Below are positions 26,227 through 34,049 of a stretch of DNA of 64,000 bases, piece by piece. Positions within the stretch are counted from its first letter, which is position 1. Each line of letters begins with the position of its first letter. The stretch is from Galbitalea sp036266835 (GTDB lineage: Bacteria; Actinomycetota; Actinomycetes; Actinomycetales; Microbacteriaceae). Below the pieces are notes generated by a model that did no database searches, had not been told where the DNA came from, and saw only the letters and a list, made by a program, of their open reading frames with translations. The position numbers and the translations under genes were made by a program. Location of the stretch: the NCBI GenBank assembly GCA_036266835.1, contig DATAXD010000026.1:1-64000 (forward strand). The letters are read 5' to 3'.

Positions 26227-26380
26227 GCTGGATGAGGTTGGTGAGCATCCCGCGCACCGCGTCACTGCGCAGGATCACGACGAGCAGGCCGGCAAATCCC
26301 ACCGCCGCCAGGGTCGCGATCGCATATTCGGCAGTCGCCGACCCGCGATCGCTCCGAAGCCGGATGAAGAGTCGCGCCAT
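26204..26380 (-). CDS. DUF4244 small pilin-like protein
   Basis: A 58-aa protein, MARLFIRLRSDRGSATAEYA and onward, with a short basic head, the GSATAEYAIATLAAVGFAGLL pilin-like helix and a short tail. This matches the DUF4244 family (Rv3656c type), thought from its Flp-like sequence to be the main pilin of actinobacterial tad loci. ATG 26380 has a GGGGA ribosome binding site about 8 bases upstream; the longer open frame upstream is not coding in character. The 131 bases before it (26381-26511) separate it from the T2SSF gene. Confidence 0.8.
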   Translation of the reverse strand: MARLFIRLRSDRGSATAEYAIATLAAVGFAGLLVVILRSDAVRGMLTNLIQHALSYSG

Positions 26381-26511
26381 CAATTTTCCCCTGTCTGTAG
26401 CTGCACGGTGGCGCGAGTCATCCCAGTATCGCGGGCTGAGCTGCCTGGCTGGTTCACCCAGCGCGTTCCCACCTCGGGCGATGAAATACGGGGGGCTGTG
26501 GACGACAGGAG

Positions 26512-27423
26512 TCACCACGCGAGCGAGATCGACGACAACACGGTCACGACCAGCGGGACGACGCTGAGCAGCATGAATGAGGGCAGCACGCACACCCCCA
26601 ATGGGATCATCAGTCGCACCGACAGGGCCTGCGCTGCCTCCGCAGCCTCCGATCGGGCAGCGCGCCTGCTCTCGGCTGCCTCGCTTCGCAACAGCGCGGC
26701 CGCCGGAACCCCCGCGCGACGCGACAGTTCGAGCACGATGTCGACAGCCGAATCCCCGCGTGCCGCAGAGATCGAGTATCGAGCCAGCACCTCGGACACG
26801 GATGCTCGTGCCCGATCGATCGCCCCGCCGCCGGATATCCCGATAGCCAGCAATTCCAGCTCGAGGCCCGGTGTCTGTTCCCGTGGCAGGGCGGACCGCA
26901 CCATCCGTCGATTCCACCGAGCCGCGGCGTAGAGCAGCGAGCTACCCACGACAAGGCAACACCAGCCGATCGGCGTGGTGAGAAGGGTGCCAAGGGTGTT
27001 GAACCCCAGGAGCGTACCGAACACCAGCCCAATCGCAGGGAGGACGAGAACGAGTCGAGCGGTCGCCGCGGGCGACGCCAGCGCAACAGTGATGTCTCGC
27101 TGCGACTGCGCCAGGTCACGGATCGCCGCCGACAGCTCGAGCAGGGTTGCGGCGAGCGGCGACCCAGCGTCCGCGGCCACCGCCCAAGCCGCCGCGACAG
27201 CAGCCCAAAGCTGCCGCTCGTCGGCGGTTCTCCCACGTCCGGCATCGGCGATCGCATCGGGGATCGAGACGCCAGCGGAAATCGATCGCGCAACCGAATC
27301 TGCCGCGGGATCTTCAGCCAGATAGCTCCATACCGCGGCCGGCGTCACGCCTGCGGCGAGCAGAACGCCGACCCGCTGCACTGTTGCTGCAATCGCGCCG
27401 AGCGCTGGCGCGGCCGATTTCAC
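26512..27423 (-). CDS. type II secretion system F family protein (TadB/TadC-like)
   Basis: A 303-aa membrane protein. The first half has a T2SSF-type helical domain (GVSIPDAIADAGRGRTADERQLW, GSPLAATLLELSAAIRDLAQSQRDI) and a hydrophobic hairpin (LVLPAIGLVFGTLLGF, IGWCCLVVGSSLLYAA). The second half has LLAIGISGGGAIDRARASVSEVL and a C-terminal pair of membrane helices, as in TadC. One protein here seems to do the job of the usual TadB and TadC pair. It would form the membrane platform driven by the TadA ATPase. Confidence 0.82.
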   Translation of the reverse strand: MKSAAPALGAIAATVQRVGVLLAAGVTPAAVWSYLAEDPAADSVARSISAGVSIPDAIADAGRGRTADERQLWAAVAAAWAVAADAGSPLAATLLELSAAIRDLAQSQRDITVALASPAATARLVLVLPAIGLVFGTLLGFNTLGTLLTTPIGWCCLVVGSSLLYAAARWNRRMVRSALPREQTPGLELELLAIGISGGGAIDRARASVSEVLARYSISAARGDSAVDIVLELSRRAGVPAAALLRSEAAESRRAARSEAAEAAQALSVRLMIPLGVCVLPSFMLLSVVPLVVTVLSSISLAW

Positions 27424-28445
27424 TGGCTCGCCGCAATCGTGAGCCGATCTCGGCGGTCGAGTTCGAAGCGGCCCATCTGCGCGAGACGGCGTCCGGATGC
27501 ATCGCGCGCGAGATGCAGCACTGTGCCGATCGCGCTCACCGTCTGCCGGGCGACACCGATGGCCGACATTCCACCAAGGGCACCCAGCGCCTCGAGTCGC
27601 GCCGGGACATCCTCAAGCGAGTTCGCGTGAAGGGTTCCCGCACCACCGTGATGGCCCGTGTTGAGCGCGGACAGGAGTTCCCGAAGCTCGGCGCCGCGGC
27701 ACTCGCCGAGCACGAGGCGATCCGGCCGCATCCGCAGTGCCTCACGCACGAGCCGCTCAAGCCCAAGCCCACCGACACCCTCGAGGTTGGGTTGCCGCGA
27801 CTCGAGTGCGATGTAGTGCGGGTGCTTCACCCTGAGTTCGTAGGTCTCCTCGATCGCGACGATCCGTTCGCTGGCATTCGCGCTGGCGAGGATGGCGGAC
27901 AACAGCGTCGTCTTTCCGACGCCGCCCGCGCCGGTGATGAGCAGGTTCTCTCGTCGGCGGACGAGCGACTCAATGCGCTCGCGCGGGATGCTGTCGAAGA
28001 ATCCCCCGGCCGCGAGACTGTCGAGCGATGCATACTCGATCCTCGGCAGCCGGATGGAGAGCAGCGTCCCCGTAGGCGAGATCGGCGGCAGCACGGCATG
28101 AACGCGGATGCCGTCCTCGAGCCTCGCATCGACGCACGGGGTCACCTCGTCGATGTGTCGGCCGCCGATCGACATGAGCTGAACCGCGAGCTCCCGCAGT
28201 TGGGACTCGTCAAGCACGACGTCGTCCACCCGCTCGATGCCCGCGCCGCGATCGACCCAGACGCCGTCACGGCCGTTCGCAAACACATCCGTGACGCTCG
28301 GATCTGCGACCAACTCCGCAAGCGCCCCGAACTCGATGGGGAAGCCGCCGTCCCGCCCTCGGCGTATGCCGTTCCGCGCACCTTCGAGCTGCTTGACGCC
28401 CGGGCGCGCAGGAACGAATCTGCTGCGGGCATCGGAATCGGTCAC
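27420..28445 (-). CDS. TadA/CpaF family secretion ATPase
   Basis: A hexameric AAA-like ATPase that powers tad pilus assembly. It is 341 aa with Walker A GAGGVGKTT (172-180), the Asp-box region IVAIEETYELRVKHPH, Walker B RPDRLVLGECRG and the His-box GHHGGAGTLHANS. It overlaps the T2SSF gene as ATGA. The partner CpaE/Ssd-like gene that usually precedes it in mycobacteria (Rv3660c) is missing, and no prepilin peptidase is encoded nearby. Confidence 0.92.
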   Translation of the reverse strand: MTDSDARSRFVPARPGVKQLEGARNGIRRGRDGGFPIEFGALAELVADPSVTDVFANGRDGVWVDRGAGIERVDDVVLDESQLRELAVQLMSIGGRHIDEVTPCVDARLEDGIRVHAVLPPISPTGTLLSIRLPRIEYASLDSLAAGGFFDSIPRERIESLVRRRENLLITGAGGVGKTTLLSAILASANASERIVAIEETYELRVKHPHYIALESRQPNLEGVGGLGLERLVREALRMRPDRLVLGECRGAELRELLSALNTGHHGGAGTLHANSLEDVPARLEALGALGGMSAIGVARQTVSAIGTVLHLARDASGRRLAQMGRFELDRRDRLTIAASQ

Positions 28446-28593
28446 CCCAGAACGCTAGGAAACCACGCGCCCGGACAACCGTAACCGCGTGCGACCGTTA
28501 ACTGGGCCGTGACTTGCGCGGCAGTGCAGGAGCGGACCGCGACCGTCCGTGTCACAATCATCCAATCCACGGCAAACCACGAAGGTGCTGGTA

Positions 28594-29115
28594 ATGATGA
28601 GCCCACTCTCTGACTACGACCCAGCGACGTGGCACGACTTCTTTGAGGCCACGGCCGGCGCCTCCGCAACGCTCAGCGGCCTGATTTTCGTCGGGGTCAG
28701 CATCAACGTGCGAGCGATTCTGACGGAGGAGAAGAAACTCGGAAGCCGATCGCTCACCGGCCGTGCACTCGAGTCGCTCGTCGACCTCCTGGTGGTGCTT
28801 GCCATCAGCTTCGTGGGGCTCGTGCCGACGATCTCGGCGCCCTGGTTCGCGGCGTATCTGGGATTTTCCGCGGTCGTCTGCTCGGTCTCGCCGTGGCGGT
28901 TCGTCGGCTCATTTCTCCGCACGCACGTGAAACCGATCGCCTTTGGGCTGCGGCTCACGCTGACGTCGATCCTCATCGCCGGGCTGCTCGTCGCAGCCAT
29001 CACGACCCTGGTCGGCGCGGGTGGCGGACTCGTCTGGCTTCCGTTCGCGTTCATCCTGGCCGTCAGCGTCGCCTCGGTGAACGCATGGATCCTCACCGTA
29101 GAAGTGCTCAGGTAG
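28594..29115 (+). CDS. small four-helix membrane protein, function unknown
   Basis: A 173-aa protein with a hydrophilic N-terminus (MMSPLSDYDPATWHDFFEA) and about four membrane helices (SGLIFVGVSIN, LLVVLAISFVGLVPTI, LTSILIAGLLVAAITTLVG, PFAFILAVSVASVNAWILTV). The start ATG 28594 has an AAGGTG site about 10 bases upstream; the open frame extends to a GTG at 28549 without one. I do not recognise a family. It is transcribed away from the tad locus and separated from the 6C RNA by a repeat region. Confidence 0.7.
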   Translation: MMSPLSDYDPATWHDFFEATAGASATLSGLIFVGVSINVRAILTEEKKLGSRSLTGRALESLVDLLVVLAISFVGLVPTISAPWFAAYLGFSAVVCSVSPWRFVGSFLRTHVKPIAFGLRLTLTSILIAGLLVAAITTLVGAGGGLVWLPFAFILAVSVASVNAWILTVEVLR

Positions 29116-29139
29116 CACTCGCCGCCCGAGCCGACCGCC

Positions 29140-29273
29140 GGGCGCCGCGCGCCCGAAACACCCCACGCGTCTGGAGGAGACAAGTCGCCGACCGCCGGCC
29201 GCGCCGACGAGACACCCCCACGCGTCTGGAGGCGACAAGTCGCCGACCGGGCGCCGCGCGCCCGAAACACCCC
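29140..29273. repeat. mosaic of direct repeats
   Basis: Two copies of a block of about 37 bases (ACGCGTCTGGAGG, then GACAAGTCGCCGACCG) lie at 29158-29194 and 29212-29249, and a second block (GGGCGCCGCGCGCCCGAAAC) occurs at 29140-29164 and 29249-29273, framing them. The second block is itself palindromic (GGGCGC.GCGCCC). Together with the 6C RNA it fills the gap of about 420 bases between two genes. No spacer variation or length pattern of a CRISPR is present. Confidence 0.7.
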
Positions 29274-29325
29274 GAATTACAACGTCCCAACCCCAAGGGG
29301 TTCACCCCGAGTCAATAAACAAGAG

Positions 29326-29419
29326 GGGCGGCGCCTATTGGGGGGAACAGGCGCCGCCACAGCAACGCCTGATTGGGGGGAATCATGGTGGCGTTGCGCG
29401 TCAAACTCTCATTTGACTA
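29326..29419 (-). ncRNA. 6C small RNA
   Basis: On the minus strand two consecutive stem-loops each present six cytosines in the loop, the defining feature of actinobacterial 6C RNA. Hairpin 1: GCAACGCC (29397-29390) with GGCGTTGC (29369-29362), with an inner TGATT/AATCA stem that leaves exactly CCCCCC in the loop. Hairpin 2: GGCGGCGCCT with AGGCGCCGCC (29358-29349 and 29336-29327) around TTCCCCCCAA. A small GTCAAA/TTTGAC hairpin (29400-29417) lies at the 5' end. In M. tuberculosis the 6C RNA (B11) also lies beside the tad-like locus. The 5' and 3' ends given are estimates. Confidence 0.88.
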
Positions 29420-29425
29420 CGGATC

Positions 29426-29431
29426 AGTGTA
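29426..29431 (-). promoter_or_regulatory. candidate -10 of the 6C RNA
   Basis: TACACT on the minus strand lies about seven bases upstream of the first hairpin of the 6C RNA. A -35 hexamer is not convincing. Placement is by spacing only. Confidence 0.35.
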
Positions 29432-29533
29432 ACCCAAAAGAGGGCGGGCACAGCAATGAAAACACCCGTCTTCGGGGGACACTCCGAGGCTACCCTCAGC
29501 GAACGCGATTTTCGCGGCGACGCGCGCGATTTC

Positions 29534-29995
29534 TTAGGCGAATTCGAAAATGAATTCAATCTCGACGGGGGTGTCCAGAGGCAGCACGGCGACGCCGACA
29601 GCGCTTCGCGCGTGCTCGCCTGCGGGCCCGAAAATCTCTCCAAGCAGCTCTGACGCTCCGTTGATGACGCCGGGCTGCGCTGTGAACGAAGGATCGGATG
29701 CGACGAACCCGACTACCTTCACGACGCGCTGGATTCGGTCAAGCGATCCGAGCGCGGCCTTCGTTGCCGCGAGCGCGTTGAGTACGCAGTGACGAGCCAA
29801 CTCTTTCGCCGTATCCGCAGTGACTTCGGCTCCGACTTTGCCGGTCGCGGGCAGGACGCCAGCAACCCACGGCAATTGCCCCGCCGTGAATAGCAGGTGA
29901 CCAGAGACCATCGCCGGCACGTAGGCGCCGGCCGGCTTGGCGACATCCGGAAGTTCGAGGCCGAGCTCCGCGAGGCGCGCTTCGACGGTGGACAT
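29534..29995 (-). CDS. RidA family protein (YjgF/YER057c)
   Basis: A 153-aa member of the RidA family, which hydrolyses reactive enamine/imine intermediates of amino acid metabolism. LLFTAGQLPWV, a mid-protein HCVLNALAATKAALGSLDRIQRVVKVVGFVAS and the C-terminal GEHARSAVGVAVLPLDTPVEIEFIFEF give the fold; the Arg of the active site is kept in HARSA. Its ATG overlaps the stop of the small upstream gene (ATGA), so the two are co-translated. Confidence 0.92.
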   Translation of the reverse strand: MSTVEARLAELGLELPDVAKPAGAYVPAMVSGHLLFTAGQLPWVAGVLPATGKVGAEVTADTAKELARHCVLNALAATKAALGSLDRIQRVVKVVGFVASDPSFTAQPGVINGASELLGEIFGPAGEHARSAVGVAVLPLDTPVEIEFIFEFA

Positions 29996-30177
29996 CAGGC
30001 ATCAGCTCCATCTGCACCGGTCGCGGCGCGTTCGCGTTTGAAGTACGCGACGAGTCCGCCTTCCGGACCGGGAACGACCTGCACGAGCTCCCAGCCGTCG
30101 GAGCCCCAGTTGTTGAGGATCGCCGCCGTGTTGTGGATGATCAGCGGAGTCGTCATGTACTCCCACGATGGCATCAT
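29995..30177 (-). CDS. DUF4177-like small protein
   Basis: A 60-aa protein, MMPSWEYMTTPLIIHNTAAI and onward, ending in a hydrophilic tail. The pattern WEY...L..WG.DGWELVQV....GG.VAYFKR matches the small DUF4177 family. ATG 30174 is an alternative start. Function is unknown; it is translationally coupled to the RidA gene, and its promoter must lie in the 49 bases shared with the divergent PBP gene. Confidence 0.75.
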   Translation of the reverse strand: MMPSWEYMTTPLIIHNTAAILNNWGSDGWELVQVVPGPEGGLVAYFKRERAATGADGADA

Positions 30178-30226
30178 TCGGCTCCCGTTCAGGCTGATGC
30201 TTGACGCATCGCGTAGCCTTTATCCT

Positions 30227-32818
30227 ATGTCTGCCCAAAATCCCCCGCGCGGCCCTCTGTTCTCGGCCGTCCTCGGCTTTATCGCATTCAGTGCTGTAGC
30301 AGGACTCCTCGTCGTCGCAATGATGACGCCGGGAATCGCGATCACAAGCGTCACGGCAAAGAGCGCCATCGGTATCTTCAACAACCTTCCGACCTACATT
30401 TCGATCGGTACGCTGCCGGGTCCGAACACGATTTACGCCCAGGATGGCACTAACCCGGACGGCAGCGTGAAAGAGGTTCCGGTCGCGACGATCTTTGACG
30501 AAAATCGCCAGCAGGTCGCGTGGAACAAGATCTCGGCTGCCGCGAAGAACGCGGCGGTCGATGGTGAAGACCGGCGTTTCTATTCGCACGGCGGTGTCGA
30601 CGTGACGGGCATCATCCGGGCAGCGCTGGCGGGACTCGGGGCGAGTAGCGGTGGTCAGCAGGGCGCATCCACGATTGCCCAGCAGCTCGTTAAGAACCTG
30701 TTTATCCAGGAGGCGCTGCAGGCGCCCACCCTCAAGAAGCAAACCCAGGGCATCAAGGATGCAGAAGCACTCACCCTCGATCGCAAGCTCAAGGAGGCGA
30801 AGCTCGCGATCTCGCTCGAAAAGAAGTACACGAAGAAGCAGATCCTCCTCGCCTACCTCAACATTGCCCCCTTTGGCGGAACCACCTACGGCATCGAAGC
30901 GGCTGCTCAGCGCTATTACGGCATCTCCGCGTCGCAACTCAACAACGTTCAGGCCGCGACGCTCATGGCGATCGTGCAGAACCCGAACCAGAAGGCTCCC
31001 ACCGGCACGGCAGGGTATGCGTCCAACACTTCTCGACGCGACGACATCCTCGGCCAGATGCTCGGCGCGAAGCACATCACTCAGGCGCAGTACAACGCCG
31101 GTGTCAAGGTCAAGGAGAGCTCCAAGACCATCGAGAACATTCCGCCGAAGCAGGGATGCTCAGCGGCGATCGCAAACACGGGCTTCTGGTGCGCCTACAT
31201 CAGCCAGCTGTACAAGACCGTGCCGTCTTTCGGAACCACGCTTGCCCAGCGCGAGAAGAACTGGAAGCTCGGCGGTTACAAGATCTACACGTCGCTCAAT
31301 CTCGCCCTTCAAGACGATGCGCAGTTGATCGAGCACGAGTGGGTTCCCTCGTACCTCCCAACGATGGATATTGGTGGCTCGACCGTTTCGGTGCAGGTGG
31401 GCACCGGGAGGATCCTGGTCATGGCCGAAAATAGAACCTTCAATCAGAGCCTCAAGGGTGGCGGTCGGGGCACTACGGCCATCAACTACGCCGTCGACCA
31501 GAAGTATGGGGGAAGCGCCTACGGATTCCAGGGCGGCTCTACCTACAAGCCGTTCACGCTCATCAACTGGCTCCAACACGGTCATGGACTGGAGGACGTC
31601 CTCAATGCGACGCCCGATCCGAACCTCGATCTGTCGCGGTTCAAAGACCGCTGCGAACCGGGCGGATGGGGTGGCAAGTACGGTCGATACACGAACGACG
31701 AGGGTGAAAAGGGCCCGTTCACCGTGCTAAGGGCCACCGCCCAGTCGGTCAACGGAATCTTCCTGCAGATGGGCGCGCAGCTCGACCAGTGCGACACCCG
31801 CGATGACGCAGAAGCGTTTGGCGTGCACCAGGGTCACACCGGGCTCGCGCTGCAGCACCAGCCCTCCGCGATCCTCGGTACCAACTCCGTTGCGCCTTTG
31901 ACGATGGCGGCCGCGTATGCCGGTATCGCCAACCACGGCGTGTTCTGCAAGCCCACCGCCATCGACTCCGTGGTGGCGCCCGACGGTAAGGCGCTCGCTG
32001 GTCAGGCCAAGAGCTGCTCGGTCGCGATATCGCCCGACCTCGACGCCGCGGTTGGATATGCCATGGAGGGCGTGTTCTCGGCCGGTACCGCAGGCGCTGC
32101 GCGTCCGCCCGGGGTAAACATTCTCGGTAAGACCGGTACCACCAACAACTCGGTACAGACCTGGACGGTGGGAGCGACGACAAAGGTCGCCACCGCTGTG
32201 TGGATCGGAAACGCCACCGGCCAGGTGGCCGCCCGACGCACGCTTCCACCCCGACAGTGTCCGGGCACTGCCGACCAGGTTGCAACGCTGCGAAACTGCG
32301 TATTCAAGTACACGATGGAATCGATTGACGCGGCTAAGGGGTATGCCCCCGGATCCTTCCCCACCGCGCCAGCGCAGTACCTGAACGGGAACACGAAGCC
32401 CCTTCCCGACTTCGCCGGACAGACCGTGAACTCGGCGACGGCGCAGCTTCAGGCACTCAACTTCACCGTGACTGTGCATTCGGGCATGGTCCACTCCGCG
32501 CAGCCCGCGGGTACGGTCGCGTATACGGATCCATCCGCCGGCACAAAAATCTCGTCCGGCTACCAGGTCACCATCTACGTGAGCGATGGTTCGGAGACGA
32601 TGACGATTCCGGATGTCACGGGCGAGTCCTGGTTCCAGGCCAGCAATGACATCGAATCGGCGGGATTCGTCCCACCACAAGAAGTGTGCACCGCCACCTT
32701 GAATCCGGGACAGGAAGGCAAGGTCCTGTCAACCGACCCGATCGCCGGATGGCAGGGACCCGGAGCCACGGTCATCAAGGTAGACGTTGGCCAATTCGGC
32801 GCGGATCCGTGCCCATAG
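30227..32818 (+). CDS. class A penicillin-binding protein with two PASTA domains
   Basis: Bifunctional peptidoglycan synthase of 863 aa. One membrane anchor (about 10-34) is followed by a GT51 glycosyltransferase domain (catalytic Glu114 in EDRRFYSHGG; GASTIAQQLVKN at 146-157) and a transpeptidase domain with intact motifs STYK (Ser438), SVN (507-509) and KTG (635-637). Two C-terminal PASTA repeats (about 720-860; LPDFAGQTVNSATAQLQAL and IPDVTGESWFQASNDI) should bind muropeptides. This is the PonA arrangement of actinobacteria. The start ATG 30227 was chosen because the membrane anchor begins there; the frame upstream overlaps the opposite-strand genes. Confidence 0.94.
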   Translation: MSAQNPPRGPLFSAVLGFIAFSAVAGLLVVAMMTPGIAITSVTAKSAIGIFNNLPTYISIGTLPGPNTIYAQDGTNPDGSVKEVPVATIFDENRQQVAWNKISAAAKNAAVDGEDRRFYSHGGVDVTGIIRAALAGLGASSGGQQGASTIAQQLVKNLFIQEALQAPTLKKQTQGIKDAEALTLDRKLKEAKLAISLEKKYTKKQILLAYLNIAPFGGTTYGIEAAAQRYYGISASQLNNVQAATLMAIVQNPNQKAPTGTAGYASNTSRRDDILGQMLGAKHITQAQYNAGVKVKESSKTIENIPPKQGCSAAIANTGFWCAYISQLYKTVPSFGTTLAQREKNWKLGGYKIYTSLNLALQDDAQLIEHEWVPSYLPTMDIGGSTVSVQVGTGRILVMAENRTFNQSLKGGGRGTTAINYAVDQKYGGSAYGFQGGSTYKPFTLINWLQHGHGLEDVLNATPDPNLDLSRFKDRCEPGGWGGKYGRYTNDEGEKGPFTVLRATAQSVNGIFLQMGAQLDQCDTRDDAEAFGVHQGHTGLALQHQPSAILGTNSVAPLTMAAAYAGIANHGVFCKPTAIDSVVAPDGKALAGQAKSCSVAISPDLDAAVGYAMEGVFSAGTAGAARPPGVNILGKTGTTNNSVQTWTVGATTKVATAVWIGNATGQVAARRTLPPRQCPGTADQVATLRNCVFKYTMESIDAAKGYAPGSFPTAPAQYLNGNTKPLPDFAGQTVNSATAQLQALNFTVTVHSGMVHSAQPAGTVAYTDPSAGTKISSGYQVTIYVSDGSETMTIPDVTGESWFQASNDIESAGFVPPQEVCTATLNPGQEGKVLSTDPIAGWQGPGATVIKVDVGQFGADPCP

Positions 32819-33807
32819 CGAAGCAACTCGTGGGGAAGAAGACTGTCTCCGCTGCCTCCGTTCTGGGGGCGGCGGCGGCAATGGGTGCGGCCGCATTCGC
32901 CTGGGGAAGCCTGGTTGAACGCAACCGTTTCACCATTCGTCGAGAGCACCTTCCCATCCTGAAGCCGGGCGCAGCGCCGCTGAAGGTGCTTCACCTGTCC
33001 GACCTGCATATGGCGCCATGGCAGGAGGCGAAGCAGGACTGGATCGCTTCTCTGGTAGAGCTCGAGCCGGATCTCGTCGTCAACACCGGTGACAATCTGG
33101 GACACGTCGACGGGCTCGTGGGTGTCGAGCGCGCGCTCGAGGGCTTCGAGGGCATCCCGGGCGTGTATGTGAACGGATCGAACGATTACTTCGGCCCGGT
33201 GCTGAAGAATCCGTTCAACTATTTCCTCGCCGGACCGAGGATCGACTACAGGCCTGCGGAGCTTGACACGGAAGCCCTCGAGTCGTTCTTCGATGACGGC
33301 CTCGGCTGGGTGAACCTGAACAACGACGCCCACGCTCTGGAGGTAGACCAGACACGACTCGAGCTGTTCGGGGTCAACGACGCGCATCGCCGATGGGACA
33401 GGCTCGACCTGCTTCCGGGCGCGATCGATGAGATTCGAGAGAACGAGGCGGACGAGGATGCGACGCCGAACGGCACGGTCACACTCGGCGTGACCCATGC
33501 CCCCTATCGACGGGTGCTGGATGCGTTCGTCACCTACGGAGCTAAGGCCATCTTCGCCGGCCACACCCACGGCGGTCAGGTGCGTGTGCCCGGGTTCCCG
33601 GCGCTAGTGACCAACTGCGACATTCCGAGGCGGCATGCGCAAGGCCTCAGCGTCTGGACGCATGCCGGTCATTCGGCGTGGCTCAACGTCTCGGCAGGGA
33701 TCGGTACATCCATCTACGCGCCGGTGCGCTTCGCCTGTCCACCCGAGGCAGTGCTGCTGACGCTCACCGCGCCGGAATCGGCCCAGGACAATATCGGCTA
33801 TTCTTGA
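32809..33807 (+). CDS. membrane-associated metallophosphoesterase
   Basis: A 332-aa calcineurin-like phosphoesterase with an N-terminal hydrophobic segment (SAASVLGAAAAMGAAAFAWGS). Metal-binding motifs are LSDLHMAPW, NTGDNLG, NGSND and GHTHGG; GNHD of the family is replaced by GSND. This is the actinobacterial form encoded right after the class A PBP gene. The GTG start at 32809 overlaps the PBP stop by ten bases, indicating co-translation. Substrate unknown. Confidence 0.88.
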   Translation: MPIAKQLVGKKTVSAASVLGAAAAMGAAAFAWGSLVERNRFTIRREHLPILKPGAAPLKVLHLSDLHMAPWQEAKQDWIASLVELEPDLVVNTGDNLGHVDGLVGVERALEGFEGIPGVYVNGSNDYFGPVLKNPFNYFLAGPRIDYRPAELDTEALESFFDDGLGWVNLNNDAHALEVDQTRLELFGVNDAHRRWDRLDLLPGAIDEIRENEADEDATPNGTVTLGVTHAPYRRVLDAFVTYGAKAIFAGHTHGGQVRVPGFPALVTNCDIPRRHAQGLSVWTHAGHSAWLNVSAGIGTSIYAPVRFACPPEAVLLTLTAPESAQDNIGYS

Positions 33808-33856
33808 CGAGGTTCATTCGCACTGCGCCCTCGCAGGCACAGTCGGGTGAGGCAAT

Positions 33857-33932
<76 letters not shown>

Positions 33933-33939
33933 AAAATAA

Positions 33940-33980
33940 AGCGGCGCCGACCAGCGATTTTCTCGCCGGTCGGCGCCGCT
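33940..33980 (+). terminator. strong hairpin behind tRNA-Pro
   Basis: AGCGGCGCCGACC (33940-33952) pairs perfectly over 13 bp with GGTCGGCGCCGCT (33968-33980) around a loop of 15 bases. It begins 10 bases after the tRNA-Pro discriminator and lies just inside the element. No clear T run follows, but the stem is very stable, so termination of the tRNA transcript is likely. Confidence 0.65.
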
Positions 33981-34003
33981 CTCGTTCTCAGGTTTCCGGC
34001 GAA

Positions 34004-34021
34004 TCACCCCGAAATCATCCC
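34004..34021. repeat. candidate arm-type site, left end of element
   Basis: TCACCCCGAAATCATCCC, 72 bases inside attL. It matches 48098-48115 near attR at 16 of 18 positions and in the same orientation. Each copy is itself two imperfect repeats (TCACCCC, TCATCCC). Paired short repeats close to both ends are what arm-type integrase or Xis sites look like; this is inference. Confidence 0.45.
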
Positions 34022-34049
34022 GAACCTCGGGATCGTGGTGAATGGGCGA

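Noticed and set aside
28549..28593. Upstream GTG start for the small membrane protein
   Set aside because: The extension (SQSSNPRQTTKVLV) has no ribosome binding site, while ATG 28594 has one.
29140..29273. CRISPR array
   Set aside because: Only two copies of each block, of unequal spacing and arranged as A-B-B-A, with no cas genes.
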